Assembly (NCBI RefSeq): GCF_947259545.1
Contig: NZ_CAMYMK010000003.1
Span: forward strand, 142,564 to 206,563
Origin: an uncultured Marinobacter sp.
GTDB taxonomy: Bacteria; Pseudomonadota; Gammaproteobacteria; Pseudomonadales; Oleiphilaceae
DNA: 64,000 bases
Direction of reading: 5' to 3'
Below are positions 17,998 to 24,534 of the stretch, one piece after another (positions within the stretch are counted from its first letter, which is position 1; every line of letters starts with the position of its first letter). The notes under the pieces are model-generated. The model saw only the letters and a program-made list of their open reading frames with translations, searched no databases and was not told where the DNA came from. A program made the translations under genes and the position numbers.

Positions 17998-18072
17998 ATG
18001 AACAATATCGTCTATATCATCGGTGCAGTCGTTATCATTGTCGTGGTTCTTTCCTTTCTTGGTTTTGGCTAG
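17998..18072 (+). CDS. Tiny hydrophobic membrane peptide, 24 residues
   Basis: ATG 17998 to TAG 18072 encodes a 24-residue peptide made of one continuous hydrophobic helix (MNNIVYIIGAVVIIVVVLSF then LGFG). AAGGAGT lies 11 nt upstream. A TATAAT hexamer at 17932-17937 could be its -10 box, though no matching -35 is seen. Similar single-helix peptides beginning with an NIVYIIGAVV-like stretch are known to me from other proteobacteria, but I cannot verify conservation here. A hairpin follows at 18114-18138. Confidence 0.6.
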   Translation: MNNIVYIIGAVVIIVVVLSFLGFG

Positions 18073-18113
18073 AACTTCGCTATTACAGGTTTTCTCTAGA
18101 GATCCTTACCAGG

Positions 18114-18138
18114 CCTGCGATTGCTATGTATTCGCAGG
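18114..18138 (+). terminator. Hairpin downstream of the 24-residue peptide gene
   Basis: Stem CCTGCGA (18114-18120) and TCGCAGG (18132-18138) with an 11-nt loop, followed by TCCTTCCT. The tail is only moderately T-rich. It may terminate the small peptide transcript. Positions 18139-18263 show nothing further. Confidence 0.4.
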
Positions 18139-18263
18139 TCCTTCCTCATAGTACTGAGTTACTGCGTCGGGCAGGATTTTCCACGCTGCTTTCGATTCGC
18201 ACAACCTGAAGTCACACCATGAATTAGACTAGCTGTGCTTGGCCATCTTCAGCCTGCGGATGC

Positions 18264-18674
18264 TTATAGTTGCGCCAGCCTTAGTAATGGAACCAGCCCA
18301 AACCACACCACGTAGCCAAGCGAAGCAACCATCAACCGATCAATGCGGCCGGGCGCGGTATCCATCCGGACATGTCGATACAAGAGCCACGTCAGCACAG
18401 TGGCGTGAGGGACGACCAGCCACGCAATGCCGGTGTAGGCACCACCGGCCAGTCCCCAAAAGTCCCATGCCAGCGCGGCTGCGGCGGATAGCGAAAGCAG
18501 CCAGATCGTGCTGGCCAACAGGCCCGATAGCGCAACGCCAATCCCGGCCTTGACCTCCCGAGCACTGGGCTGCCGGGGTAGGCCGCGAGCGCGCCAGGGT
18601 GTAACGGTCGTAGTTTCTCTTGTGGGTCTGCCCCATGATGGGCCCCCTCTAGTGTTCGGTAAATGACCGTCCAC
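18264..18674 (-). CDS. Small membrane protein, probable frameshift near the 5' end
   Basis: The frame from GTG 18674 gives 136 residues with three hydrophobic helices (for example GIGVALSGLLASTIWLLSLS and the terminal LGYVVWFGLVPLLRLAQL). Its first 40 residues are not protein-like, and the GTG lies in the edge of the attC-like site. A better start, ATG 18636 with GAGGGGG upstream, is in the next frame (MGQTHKRNYDRYTLARS). Joining the two around 18555-18575 by a one-base shift would give a natural small membrane protein. It is either a pseudogene or a sequence error. No family is recognised. Confidence 0.45.
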   Translation of the reverse strand: MDGHLPNTRGGPSWGRPTRETTTVTPWRARGLPRQPSAREVKAGIGVALSGLLASTIWLLSLSAAAALAWDFWGLAGGAYTGIAWLVVPHATVLTWLLYRHVRMDTAPGRIDRLMVASLGYVVWFGLVPLLRLAQL

Positions 18675-18753
18675 TAAAGAGGTGCAAGATCAGCGCCCCG
18701 ACAGGGGCGTCCGGTGGGGGAAGTGCAGAACGTACTTGAGCGACTTGTTATGT
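18672..18753 (-). other. attC-like integron recombination site
   Basis: On the minus strand an imperfect palindrome of about 80 nt begins ACATAAC (18753-18747), which fits the R'' core RYYYAAC. It continues AAGTCGCTCAAG, has a central hairpin CGCCCC/GGGGCG, then CTTGCACCTCTT as the partial complement, and ends near TTTAGTG (18678-18672) in the place of the R' core. The TAA stop of the upstream gene lies inside the R'' core, as is usual in integron cassettes. The R' core lacks its G, so the site is imperfect. Confidence 0.5.
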
Positions 18754-19080
18754 TCGACCAAGTTTATTGCTCCATTCTTTAAGCCAAAGACTTTCTCCAA
18801 AGGCTTCTGCTGAGTCGCCAGCAGCGAGCTGCTCGACAATATAAAAACACTGGTTTTCAATTTCGAGCGGCAGATTATGCAGCTCTACAAGTTGATGTGC
18901 TAACCAACGCTTAGATAATGGATCTTCGAGGAGTGGAAACAGCTGCTTGAGCGATTCGCTATCTGCATTGCGAACAATCGAGTACATTTCGTCTACTGCT
19001 CGATTTGATCTTTTTACCGAAGAAGCGTCTTCATAAGCTATTGAATTAGCGACTTTTGAAAGTTCAATGTAGCTCTTCAT
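18748..19080 (-). CDS. Hypothetical protein carried on a putative gene cassette
   Basis: 110 residues from ATG 19080. The same frame is open to 19203, but that extra part is antisense to a duplicated fragment of the gene at 21644 and so is probably not native. The product is mostly helical and hydrophilic (KSYIELSKVANSIAYEDASS at the start, LEDPLSKRWLAHQLVELHN in the middle) with no recognised family. Composition is visibly AT-rich against its surroundings. The stop lies in the core of an attC-like site, and TTAGTG occurs at both ends of the unit (19103-19098 and 18677-18672, minus strand). Confidence 0.6.
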   Translation of the reverse strand: MKSYIELSKVANSIAYEDASSVKRSNRAVDEMYSIVRNADSESLKQLFPLLEDPLSKRWLAHQLVELHNLPLEIENQCFYIVEQLAAGDSAEAFGESLWLKEWSNKLGRT

Positions 19081-19108
19081 TCTTCGAAGCTTCCAGGCAC
19101 TAACCTGT

Positions 19109-19225
19109 ACGAGTCGACACAAATCCTGCAGGTGGCGGTGCTTCTGCCGGTATGCCGAGGATGATGCAGGTAACGAGTTGCTCTCGTTGGATTGCACCGT
19201 CAAAGGCGAGCCGGTATCGGGTCAG
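19109..19225 (+). pseudogene. Remnant of a paralogue of the DUF6670-like gene at 21644
   Basis: Three collinear blocks match the 3' part of the 21644 gene: 19109-19150 to 22326-22367 (1 mismatch in 42), 19149-19200 to 22524-22575 (4 in 52) and 19198-19225 to 22639-22666 (1 in 28). The intervening parts of the intact gene are missing, and the joins fall on short shared words (GG and CGT). This is a decayed direct repeat of that gene. The stop codon of the MerR gene (19222-19224) lies within its right edge. Confidence 0.85.
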
Positions 19226-19602
19226 ATCAGGCGCCCGCTTTCTCGCAGGGCCGCCGCACTTTCTTCGAGCCGTTGCTGTTCCCGCCCAAGCAGGGTGCTG
19301 ACCTGTTTCAGCTCCCGAATCCTGGCCTCTACCTGCGCCTTCTTTTCCGCCATCAGCGCGGCGCCCCGTTCACAGTCAATGCTGTCGCTGCGCAGGGCAT
19401 TCAGTATGTCCCGAATCTCCCGCAGGGAAAACCCGAGTGCCTTAAGCTGGCGCACCATGGTGACTCGTTCCACCGCTTTTTGCGGGTAGTCCCGGTAATT
19501 GTTGCCGCGCCGTACTACTTCCTGCAGCAGGCCGGCCTTTTCGTAATATCGCAGGGTGTGGCGGTTTACGCCGGTGCGCTGCTCGAGTTCCGCAATCTGC
19601 AT
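19222..19602 (-). CDS. MerR family transcriptional regulator
   Basis: 126 residues. The N-terminal winged helix (MQIAELEQRTGVNRHTLRYY) carries the MerR signature RHTLRYYEKAGLL near residues 14-26. A long C-terminal dimerisation helix follows (KKAQVEARIRELKQVSTLL). There is one Cys (DCERG) but no clear metal-binding pair, so the inducer is unknown. It diverges from the epimerase gene across an 81-nt gap that contains a MerR-type promoter, so it very likely controls that gene. Confidence 0.92.
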   Translation of the reverse strand: MQIAELEQRTGVNRHTLRYYEKAGLLQEVVRRGNNYRDYPQKAVERVTMVRQLKALGFSLREIRDILNALRSDSIDCERGAALMAEKKAQVEARIRELKQVSTLLGREQQRLEESAAALRESGRLI

Positions 19603-19622
19603 GATGGCCTCTCAACCGGGTG

Positions 19623-19653
19623 TTGACCTTTGAGTGTACTCTAACCTTTAAGG
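19623..19653 (+). promoter_or_regulatory. MerR-type promoter/operator for the epimerase gene
   Basis: TTGACC (19623-19628) as -35 and TTAAGG (19648-19653) as a weak -10 are separated by 19 nt, the long spacing typical of MerR-controlled promoters. The spacer contains the dyad GAGT-GT-ACTC (19632-19641). It lies between the divergent MerR and epimerase genes. Confidence 0.6.
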
Positions 19654-19683
19654 TGTTGGCAGACCCCACAAAGGAGACCTGTC

Positions 19684-20721
19684 ATGACCATACTTATCAC
19701 CGGCGCTACCGGCTTTATCGGCCGTCATGTATGCGCCCAGTTAACCCGAAGCCACGACCTGTATGCGGTATTGCGTCAACCGGAGACCCAACTCCCGACT
19801 CTGCGACAACAGGTGAGTGATCTTGGCGGTCAGGGTGACCGCCTGCATGCAGTAAAAGGAGACCTGGACCTGCCCGGATTGGGCCTGCCGGAGGATCTGG
19901 AAGCGCCGGAAGCCATCATTCATCTAGGGGCCCGGTTTGCGTGGCAGTTGGATCCCGCCACCGCTCACCGCACCAACGTGGCCGGTAGTCTGGCGGTGGC
20001 CGAGCTGGCCCGGCGTCACCAAAGCCGTCTGGTGTTTGTCAGCGGGTTCATGTTGGAAAACTATGATCACCTGCAGCGACTGGGTATTAACAACGATGAT
20101 CCGGAACGGGTGGACTGGCGGCGGGTATATCGTCTGGTCGGTGGTTATGAAGCCAGCAAACTGGAAGCAGCGATCCGGGTGCGTGCGCTGGCAAGTTCAG
20201 GCGATCTGGATCTGGTGGAAGTGCAGCCCGCTACTGTCGCGGGCCACAGTGATACTGGCAGTCTCGATACCAGTCAGCCACTGTTTGCCCTGCTCGATAA
20301 CCTGGCCCGGGGACGCATGGCGATGATTCCCGGCAGCCCCGAGCATTGGCTGCCATTGGTTGCGGTGGATCATCTGGCCTCGTTGATGGCTGTTGCCGCC
20401 ACCAGTGACCGTGTGCCGGAGCGGTTGCTGGCTCTGGACCCGGCCACGCCCAGCTTGAAGGGCTTGCTCGCTATTGCCGCCGACCTGCTGGGCCGGCGGG
20501 CGCCGCAACGCCATGTGCCAATCCCTTTACTGGCGGCCCTGTTGCGACTGCCCGGTCTGCCGCGTCTGATGAATACCTGGCCGGAGGCGCTGAACTTTAT
20601 TCAGCCCACTCGCTTCGACACCGCCATCACCGATGCCTTCCTGCGGGAGCAGGGACTGGAACGCCCCTCCATGGAGGCGGTCATCGTGGCCACCGCCCGC
20701 TGGTACCGGCGGAGACAATGA
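19684..20721 (+). CDS. NAD-dependent epimerase/dehydratase family protein (extended SDR)
   Basis: 345 residues, with AAAGGAG upstream of ATG 19684. The N-terminal cofactor motif ILITGATGFIGRHVCAQL lies at residues 3-20, and a YEASK motif with the catalytic Tyr and Lys is near residues 156-160. The SDR Ser region is in LVFVSGFMLENYDH. Members modify nucleotide sugars, terpenoids or steroid-like alcohols; the substrate is unknown. It is probably induced through the divergent MerR protein. Confidence 0.88.
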   Translation: MTILITGATGFIGRHVCAQLTRSHDLYAVLRQPETQLPTLRQQVSDLGGQGDRLHAVKGDLDLPGLGLPEDLEAPEAIIHLGARFAWQLDPATAHRTNVAGSLAVAELARRHQSRLVFVSGFMLENYDHLQRLGINNDDPERVDWRRVYRLVGGYEASKLEAAIRVRALASSGDLDLVEVQPATVAGHSDTGSLDTSQPLFALLDNLARGRMAMIPGSPEHWLPLVAVDHLASLMAVAATSDRVPERLLALDPATPSLKGLLAIAADLLGRRAPQRHVPIPLLAALLRLPGLPRLMNTWPEALNFIQPTRFDTAITDAFLREQGLERPSMEAVIVATARWYRRRQ

Positions 20722-20843
20722 GCCCATCATCGGATACCTGCCGGAACGTACTTATATGATTAGTTATGAGGCTAGGACGCAGAAGACAGCGCTGGCTCTG
20801 GCAATACGCTTTGAGCCAACGTGAAGCTGGTTCGCGAAATAGG

Positions 20844-20858
20844 CCCGAAGCCTTCGGG
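20844..20858. terminator. Short hairpin in the epimerase/GNAT gap
   Basis: CCCGAAG and CTTCGGG form a compact palindrome at 20844-20858. On the minus strand it lies 30 nt past the stop of the 28-residue peptide gene and is followed by CCTATTT, so it may end that transcript. The rest of 20722-20888 shows no gene. Confidence 0.35.
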
Positions 20859-20888
20859 TAATTCACTCATGTTCGACACCTTTCTGAC

Positions 20889-20975
20889 TCATAACGCCGT
20901 CAGCATGCCCATTACGACCACGGCAGCTAACGCTGCGGTGGCGCTAATAATGAATGCGAGCAACAGTCTGAACAT
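20889..20975 (-). CDS. Tiny hydrophobic membrane peptide, 28 residues
   Basis: ATG 20975 to TGA 20889 encodes 28 residues, almost entirely one hydrophobic helix (MFRLLLAFIISATAALAAVV then VMGMLTAL). TAAGG lies about 8 nt upstream. It starts 47 nt downstream of the GNAT gene on the same strand and is followed by a hairpin. It could be a real membrane microprotein or the by-product of a leader; no family can be named. Confidence 0.45.
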   Translation of the reverse strand: MFRLLLAFIISATAALAAVVVMGMLTAL

Positions 20976-21022
20976 GAGCAAAGCCTTACGCGGAGCACAG
21001 CGGCGGCCGCTGCTGCATATTG

Positions 21023-21439
21023 TTAATCGCCAATGGGCACCCCCGGTTCCAGAATCCAGCACCGGTCATTGTGCGTGTACCCTATTGGACCATAGTACGA
21101 ATCGGCCGCTGGTGCCGCGATGAGTATTAGCTTGCATCGGGATCCGAGCTGTTGCTGAGTGAGAGACTGCAAGCGTTTACCAATGCCTGACTTTTGGTAA
21201 GCCTTATGAACGGCCAGATCGGATAGATAACACGCATAGTGAAAGTCCGTGACGCTGCGGGCAATGCCTACCAGCATAGCCCCATCCCAAGCGCTTACGA
21301 TGAGGTTGGAGTTGGAAACCATGCCCTCCATACAATCTCGGTCGTGAATTGGCCGACGCTCCCCGAGGGTAGAACTCTCCAACAAACCGATGAACTGGTT
21401 AGTGGTAATGGGGTGATTTACCTTGAAGCTGATAGCCAT
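21023..21439 (-). CDS. GNAT family N-acetyltransferase
   Basis: 138 residues from ATG 21439, which has AAGGAAAGG upstream. The acetyl-CoA binding motif is in LSDLAVHKAYQKSGIGKRL near residues 79-97 (Q-x-x-G-I-G type), and the C-terminal AAPAADSYYGPIGYTH is typical. The acceptor is unknown. It lies between the epimerase gene and the intact DUF6670-like gene, on the opposite strand to both. The 204 nt upstream (21440-21643) contain no gene. Confidence 0.87.
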   Translation of the reverse strand: MAISFKVNHPITTNQFIGLLESSTLGERRPIHDRDCMEGMVSNSNLIVSAWDGAMLVGIARSVTDFHYACYLSDLAVHKAYQKSGIGKRLQSLTQQQLGSRCKLILIAAPAADSYYGPIGYTHNDRCWILEPGVPIGD

Positions 21440-21643
21440 ACCTTTCCTTGGCAATTAACGCGAAAACGAAGCGGCGCGTCTCACGCGTCCGCCTTTCCGG
21501 TAACGGTGAGCTTACAGCTTCGGCCCGAATTGCAGCATGGCGCCGCTTTCACTGATTTCAATGCCGCTGTAATGTGAGGAATAGAATCTTACCGGAAAAT
21601 CATCTCCGCATCGTGACCATCACCACATCTGAGCCCCAATACC

Positions 21644-22711
21644 ATGAGCATCGTCAAGCGCCTGCTGGAGCGCTCTCCCAGTCTTTTAAACCATTCATAC
21701 CGGTTGAATGGCGAACCTTTCGATCCGGCTACAAGCCTTGCGCCCCCTGAAGGGCGCAAACGTAGCTGGGTGCATTACGGGGTCATGGTTCCGGATTTGC
21801 CGGCGCCTCATCACACCTTCAATGTGCTGTCGATTGTAGGCACTCCGGGCGCCACGGTGTTTGATAACGATTTCGCGGTGAGAACCACCCCCCGGGACAC
21901 CGCCTATCTGCTATCGACCATGGCGTCATTGCCGGCCGGCCAGTTCCGCAGTTATAGCATTGAGCAGGAGTGCGAGTTCTCAGCCGACGGCACCCGTCTT
22001 CGCTTCGGTCATGACCTGGTGATCGAGGGCTGCTACCCGCACTGGACCGTCACCCGTACGCTGCCGGGTACCACTATCCAGCTCACACTCGAAGCCACGG
22101 GTTGTGTTTCTCACTTCGCCCATATTCCCGGCCTGTACAGTCATTGGAGCCTGCTCAGCCGTTACACTGGTACCATCGATCACGACGGTGAAAAAACGGA
22201 GGTCAGCGGGCTGTGTACCTTCGAGTACGCCGCCGGCGTTGGCGCCTATAGCGTGCCCGGGCGCTCTTTCCCCGTGGCTCACAAGATTCCGCTCAACTAC
22301 TTCACCTATCAGATCATCAATCTGGACGAGTCGACACAAATCCTGCTGGTGGCGGTGCTTCTGCCGGGCGACTTTCCCCTGCAGAAATCCGTCTATATCC
22401 GGAGCCTGAACGATCTGGGAGAAGTCTATACCCGCAACGTCGACTTCAGCGTGACCGAGTTCCAGCCGGAGCCTTCGATAACGCCGGATGGCTTCACCAT
22501 GGATCTGCCGCGGCGCTTCCGCTGGTATGCCGAGGATGATTCGGGTAACGAATTGCTGTCGTTGGATTGCACCGTGAAAGGTAAATATGAATATGGCCTG
22601 GGGGCCGGGTACACCAGCTGGTATGGGTTCGATGGCCGCGTCAAAGGCGAGCCGGTATCGGGCCAGGGCTACCTGGAGTTCATCGATCGCAGGCCGAAGG
22701 CTGAGGGTTGA
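21644..22711 (+). CDS. DUF6670-like protein, lipocalin/AttH-type beta-barrel candidate
   Basis: 355 residues, no signal peptide. Conserved-looking blocks are SWVHYGVMVPDLPAPHHTFN near 41-60, HWSLLSRYTGTIDHDG near 167-182 and SWYGFDGRVKGEPVSGQGYLE near 328-348. The last resembles the terminal part of hydroxyneurosporene-synthase-like folds. I associate it with the DUF6670 family from memory. Function is unknown, but the following AraC regulator and fatty-acid-hydroxylase-like gene suggest lipid or sterol metabolism. A decayed copy of its 3' end lies at 19109-19225. Confidence 0.6.
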   Translation: MSIVKRLLERSPSLLNHSYRLNGEPFDPATSLAPPEGRKRSWVHYGVMVPDLPAPHHTFNVLSIVGTPGATVFDNDFAVRTTPRDTAYLLSTMASLPAGQFRSYSIEQECEFSADGTRLRFGHDLVIEGCYPHWTVTRTLPGTTIQLTLEATGCVSHFAHIPGLYSHWSLLSRYTGTIDHDGEKTEVSGLCTFEYAAGVGAYSVPGRSFPVAHKIPLNYFTYQIINLDESTQILLVAVLLPGDFPLQKSVYIRSLNDLGEVYTRNVDFSVTEFQPEPSITPDGFTMDLPRRFRWYAEDDSGNELLSLDCTVKGKYEYGLGAGYTSWYGFDGRVKGEPVSGQGYLEFIDRRPKAEG

Positions 22712-22734
22712 CCAGAAAAGGTGCGGTTATAAAG

Positions 22735-23739
22735 ATGGATGAAGCGACCTCTGATGCCGGTATATTCCTTAATATGACCTACCATGCACTGGGTCGGATG
22801 GGTGTTGATCGTGGGGTGATCTTTGCCAGCGTCAACTTGCCTGACGAAGCGCCAGATCCGGAGGTTCGTCGTGATAACTCGACGCAGGCAAGGTTTTGGC
22901 GCGCTGCGGAAGAGGTGACTGGCGATGTTGATATCGGGTTGCGCGTGGGTGGTCACCTTGAGGAGTTCCGGGGCGGTCTGCTTGAGTATCTGATGCTCAG
23001 CAGCAAAACCTTCGGTGAAGGTCTGAGGGCGGCTCTACATTATGGAACCTTATACACCAATGCCATGGATCTGCAGCTGCGGGTGGATGGCAAGGTTGCG
23101 GTGCTTTCCGGGCTGGTTCATCCAGTCAGGCATTATCTTGAAAGTTTCGTGTGCCCCATACTCAGCTGTCTGAAACGCGTGACTGACGGAGACTTTCGCC
23201 CGTTGGTCATTACCTTCGAGCATGGCGAGGGTGCATCCCCCAACCTGTACGAGCAAGTATACGGAGCTCCCGTTCAACTGAATGCTGCCGAAGGCGCCAT
23301 TCACTTTGATGCAAAGTTGCTCGAGCGCCCGTCGCTGTCGGCAGATGCTCAACTCTTTGCGGTGATAGAGGCACACGCGGCCCAGCGACTTGCCGACCTT
23401 GGGCGGGCCTCCATCATTAATATTATCGAGCATGAGTTGGCCGGCATGGTGGAGGCGGGAGACGTTTCCCTGACGAACATGGCTGCCCGTTTACAGCGAA
23501 ACCCGAGAACCTTGCGGGCAGATCTTGCGGCCCAGGGAACCAACTTCAACCGAGTGGTTGCCAGTTATCGGGAGCGCCTGGCCAGGCGACTGTTGTCCCG
23601 GACTTCCCACAGCATCGACCAGATTGTCTACCTGACGGGGTTTTCGGAACCTTCTGCCTTTGCCCGCGCTTTCAAACGCTGGACCGGAGAAACGCCTACC
23701 GATTATCGGACTCGAAAGCAGGCTAACCGCAGCGGTTGA
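22735..23739 (+). CDS. AraC family transcriptional regulator (OruR/ArgR-like)
   Basis: 334 residues from ATG 22735; a TTG at 22708 overlapping the previous stop is the alternative. Residues 10-200 form the ligand-binding domain found in OruR-like regulators (RARF-type WRAAEEVTGD, GLRVGGHL). The C-terminal double helix-turn-helix has LARRLLSRTSHSIDQIVYLTG-like spacing near 286-306 and the signature FSEPSAFARAFKRWTGETPT near 307-326. It probably controls its neighbours at 21644 and 23832. Confidence 0.9.
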   Translation: MDEATSDAGIFLNMTYHALGRMGVDRGVIFASVNLPDEAPDPEVRRDNSTQARFWRAAEEVTGDVDIGLRVGGHLEEFRGGLLEYLMLSSKTFGEGLRAALHYGTLYTNAMDLQLRVDGKVAVLSGLVHPVRHYLESFVCPILSCLKRVTDGDFRPLVITFEHGEGASPNLYEQVYGAPVQLNAAEGAIHFDAKLLERPSLSADAQLFAVIEAHAAQRLADLGRASIINIIEHELAGMVEAGDVSLTNMAARLQRNPRTLRADLAAQGTNFNRVVASYRERLARRLLSRTSHSIDQIVYLTGFSEPSAFARAFKRWTGETPTDYRTRKQANRSG

Positions 23740-23831
23740 TTAAAGAGGCAGCGCTCTCGCTGACGTTGCGGTCAAAGGGATTGTGTGCTGGCGGCTTAAA
23801 ATCAAGTCTGATTCTTGATGGAGCGAGCAGC

Positions 23832-24467
23832 ATGATTGGTTTTCCGATAGGTGTCTTCGCGTTTAACGCTTTTGAATGGTATGCCCATAAGACCTGGTTG
23901 CACGAGTACCCTTCCAGGCATAGGAATAGCCCCTTTTTCACTCATATTCGCCACCACAAGCGTGCGCGTCTGAATGACTTCGTCGATGATGGTTATAAAA
24001 ACTCCCTGTGGAATGATCAGGAAATGTTCAATGAGAAGGTGGGACTGATCGGCGTTGCTGGTGCAGCAGCGGTTGTGGCGCCGGTGGCTCCCTTCTTTAC
24101 CCTCGGTATCTGGTACGGTGCGTGGAACTATTGGAGCGTGCACAAGAAGTGCCATTTGGACCCCGAGTACGCTAAGTCCAGAATCCCCTGGCATTTCGAT
24201 CACCACATGAATGCAAACCAGGATGCCAACTGGTGTGTTACCCGCCCCTGGTTCGATTACATCATGGGCACACGAGTGATGTCTGACCCGCAGATTGCAG
24301 AAAGTAATCCCCTGGGGATGGATCTGCCCAATTGGTTGGAAAGTCGGGTGAACCGACTCGCGCGTCGACTTTTGCCGGGCGCCTATGAAAGCATCGACCA
24401 CAGTTCCAGAATTGACGCAGGCAGGCGCCACGAAGGAATAGAGATTCCCGTTGCAGGGGTTGCCTGA
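23832..24467 (+). CDS. Fatty acid hydroxylase superfamily-like di-iron membrane protein
   Basis: 211 residues from ATG 23832 (GGAG 8 nt upstream); an in-frame TTG at 23736 is less likely. Histidine clusters typical of the superfamily are present: HEYPSRH and HIRHHKR near residues 24-47, HKKCH near 107, and HFDHHMNANQDANW near 121-134, followed by the WFDYIMGTR end motif. Two hydrophobic stretches flank them. Such enzymes hydroxylate or desaturate lipids or sterols using a di-iron centre. It lies just behind an AraC regulator and a DUF6670-like gene. Confidence 0.75.
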   Translation: MIGFPIGVFAFNAFEWYAHKTWLHEYPSRHRNSPFFTHIRHHKRARLNDFVDDGYKNSLWNDQEMFNEKVGLIGVAGAAAVVAPVAPFFTLGIWYGAWNYWSVHKKCHLDPEYAKSRIPWHFDHHMNANQDANWCVTRPWFDYIMGTRVMSDPQIAESNPLGMDLPNWLESRVNRLARRLLPGAYESIDHSSRIDAGRRHEGIEIPVAGVA

Positions 24468-24482
24468 CAAGACGCAAGCCAC

Positions 24483-24520
24483 AAAAAAAGCGCCGTGCTC
24501 AAAGAGCAGGGCGCTTTTTT
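24483..24520. terminator. Strong bidirectional intrinsic terminator
   Basis: A-run, then GCGCC, GTGCTC, a 3-nt loop, GAGCAG, GGCGC, then a T-run. Both strands therefore have a stable stem followed by six or more Ts. It separates the convergent hydroxylase-like gene and pckA. Confidence 0.9.
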
Positions 24521-24534
24521 CGTCAAGGCTGGCC

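Noticed and set aside
19081..19203. N-terminal extension of the cassette gene
   Set aside because: This stretch is antisense to the duplicated remnant of the 21644 gene, and a similar antisense peptide appears over the intact copy, so it is not native protein.
20980..21031. attC-like end at the GNAT stop (GATTAAC ... GTAAGGC on the minus strand)
   Set aside because: The stop lies in a TAAC word and a GC-rich hairpin follows, but the unit is only about 45 nt, the cores do not fit RYYYAAC/GTTRRRY, and no boundary repeat is seen.
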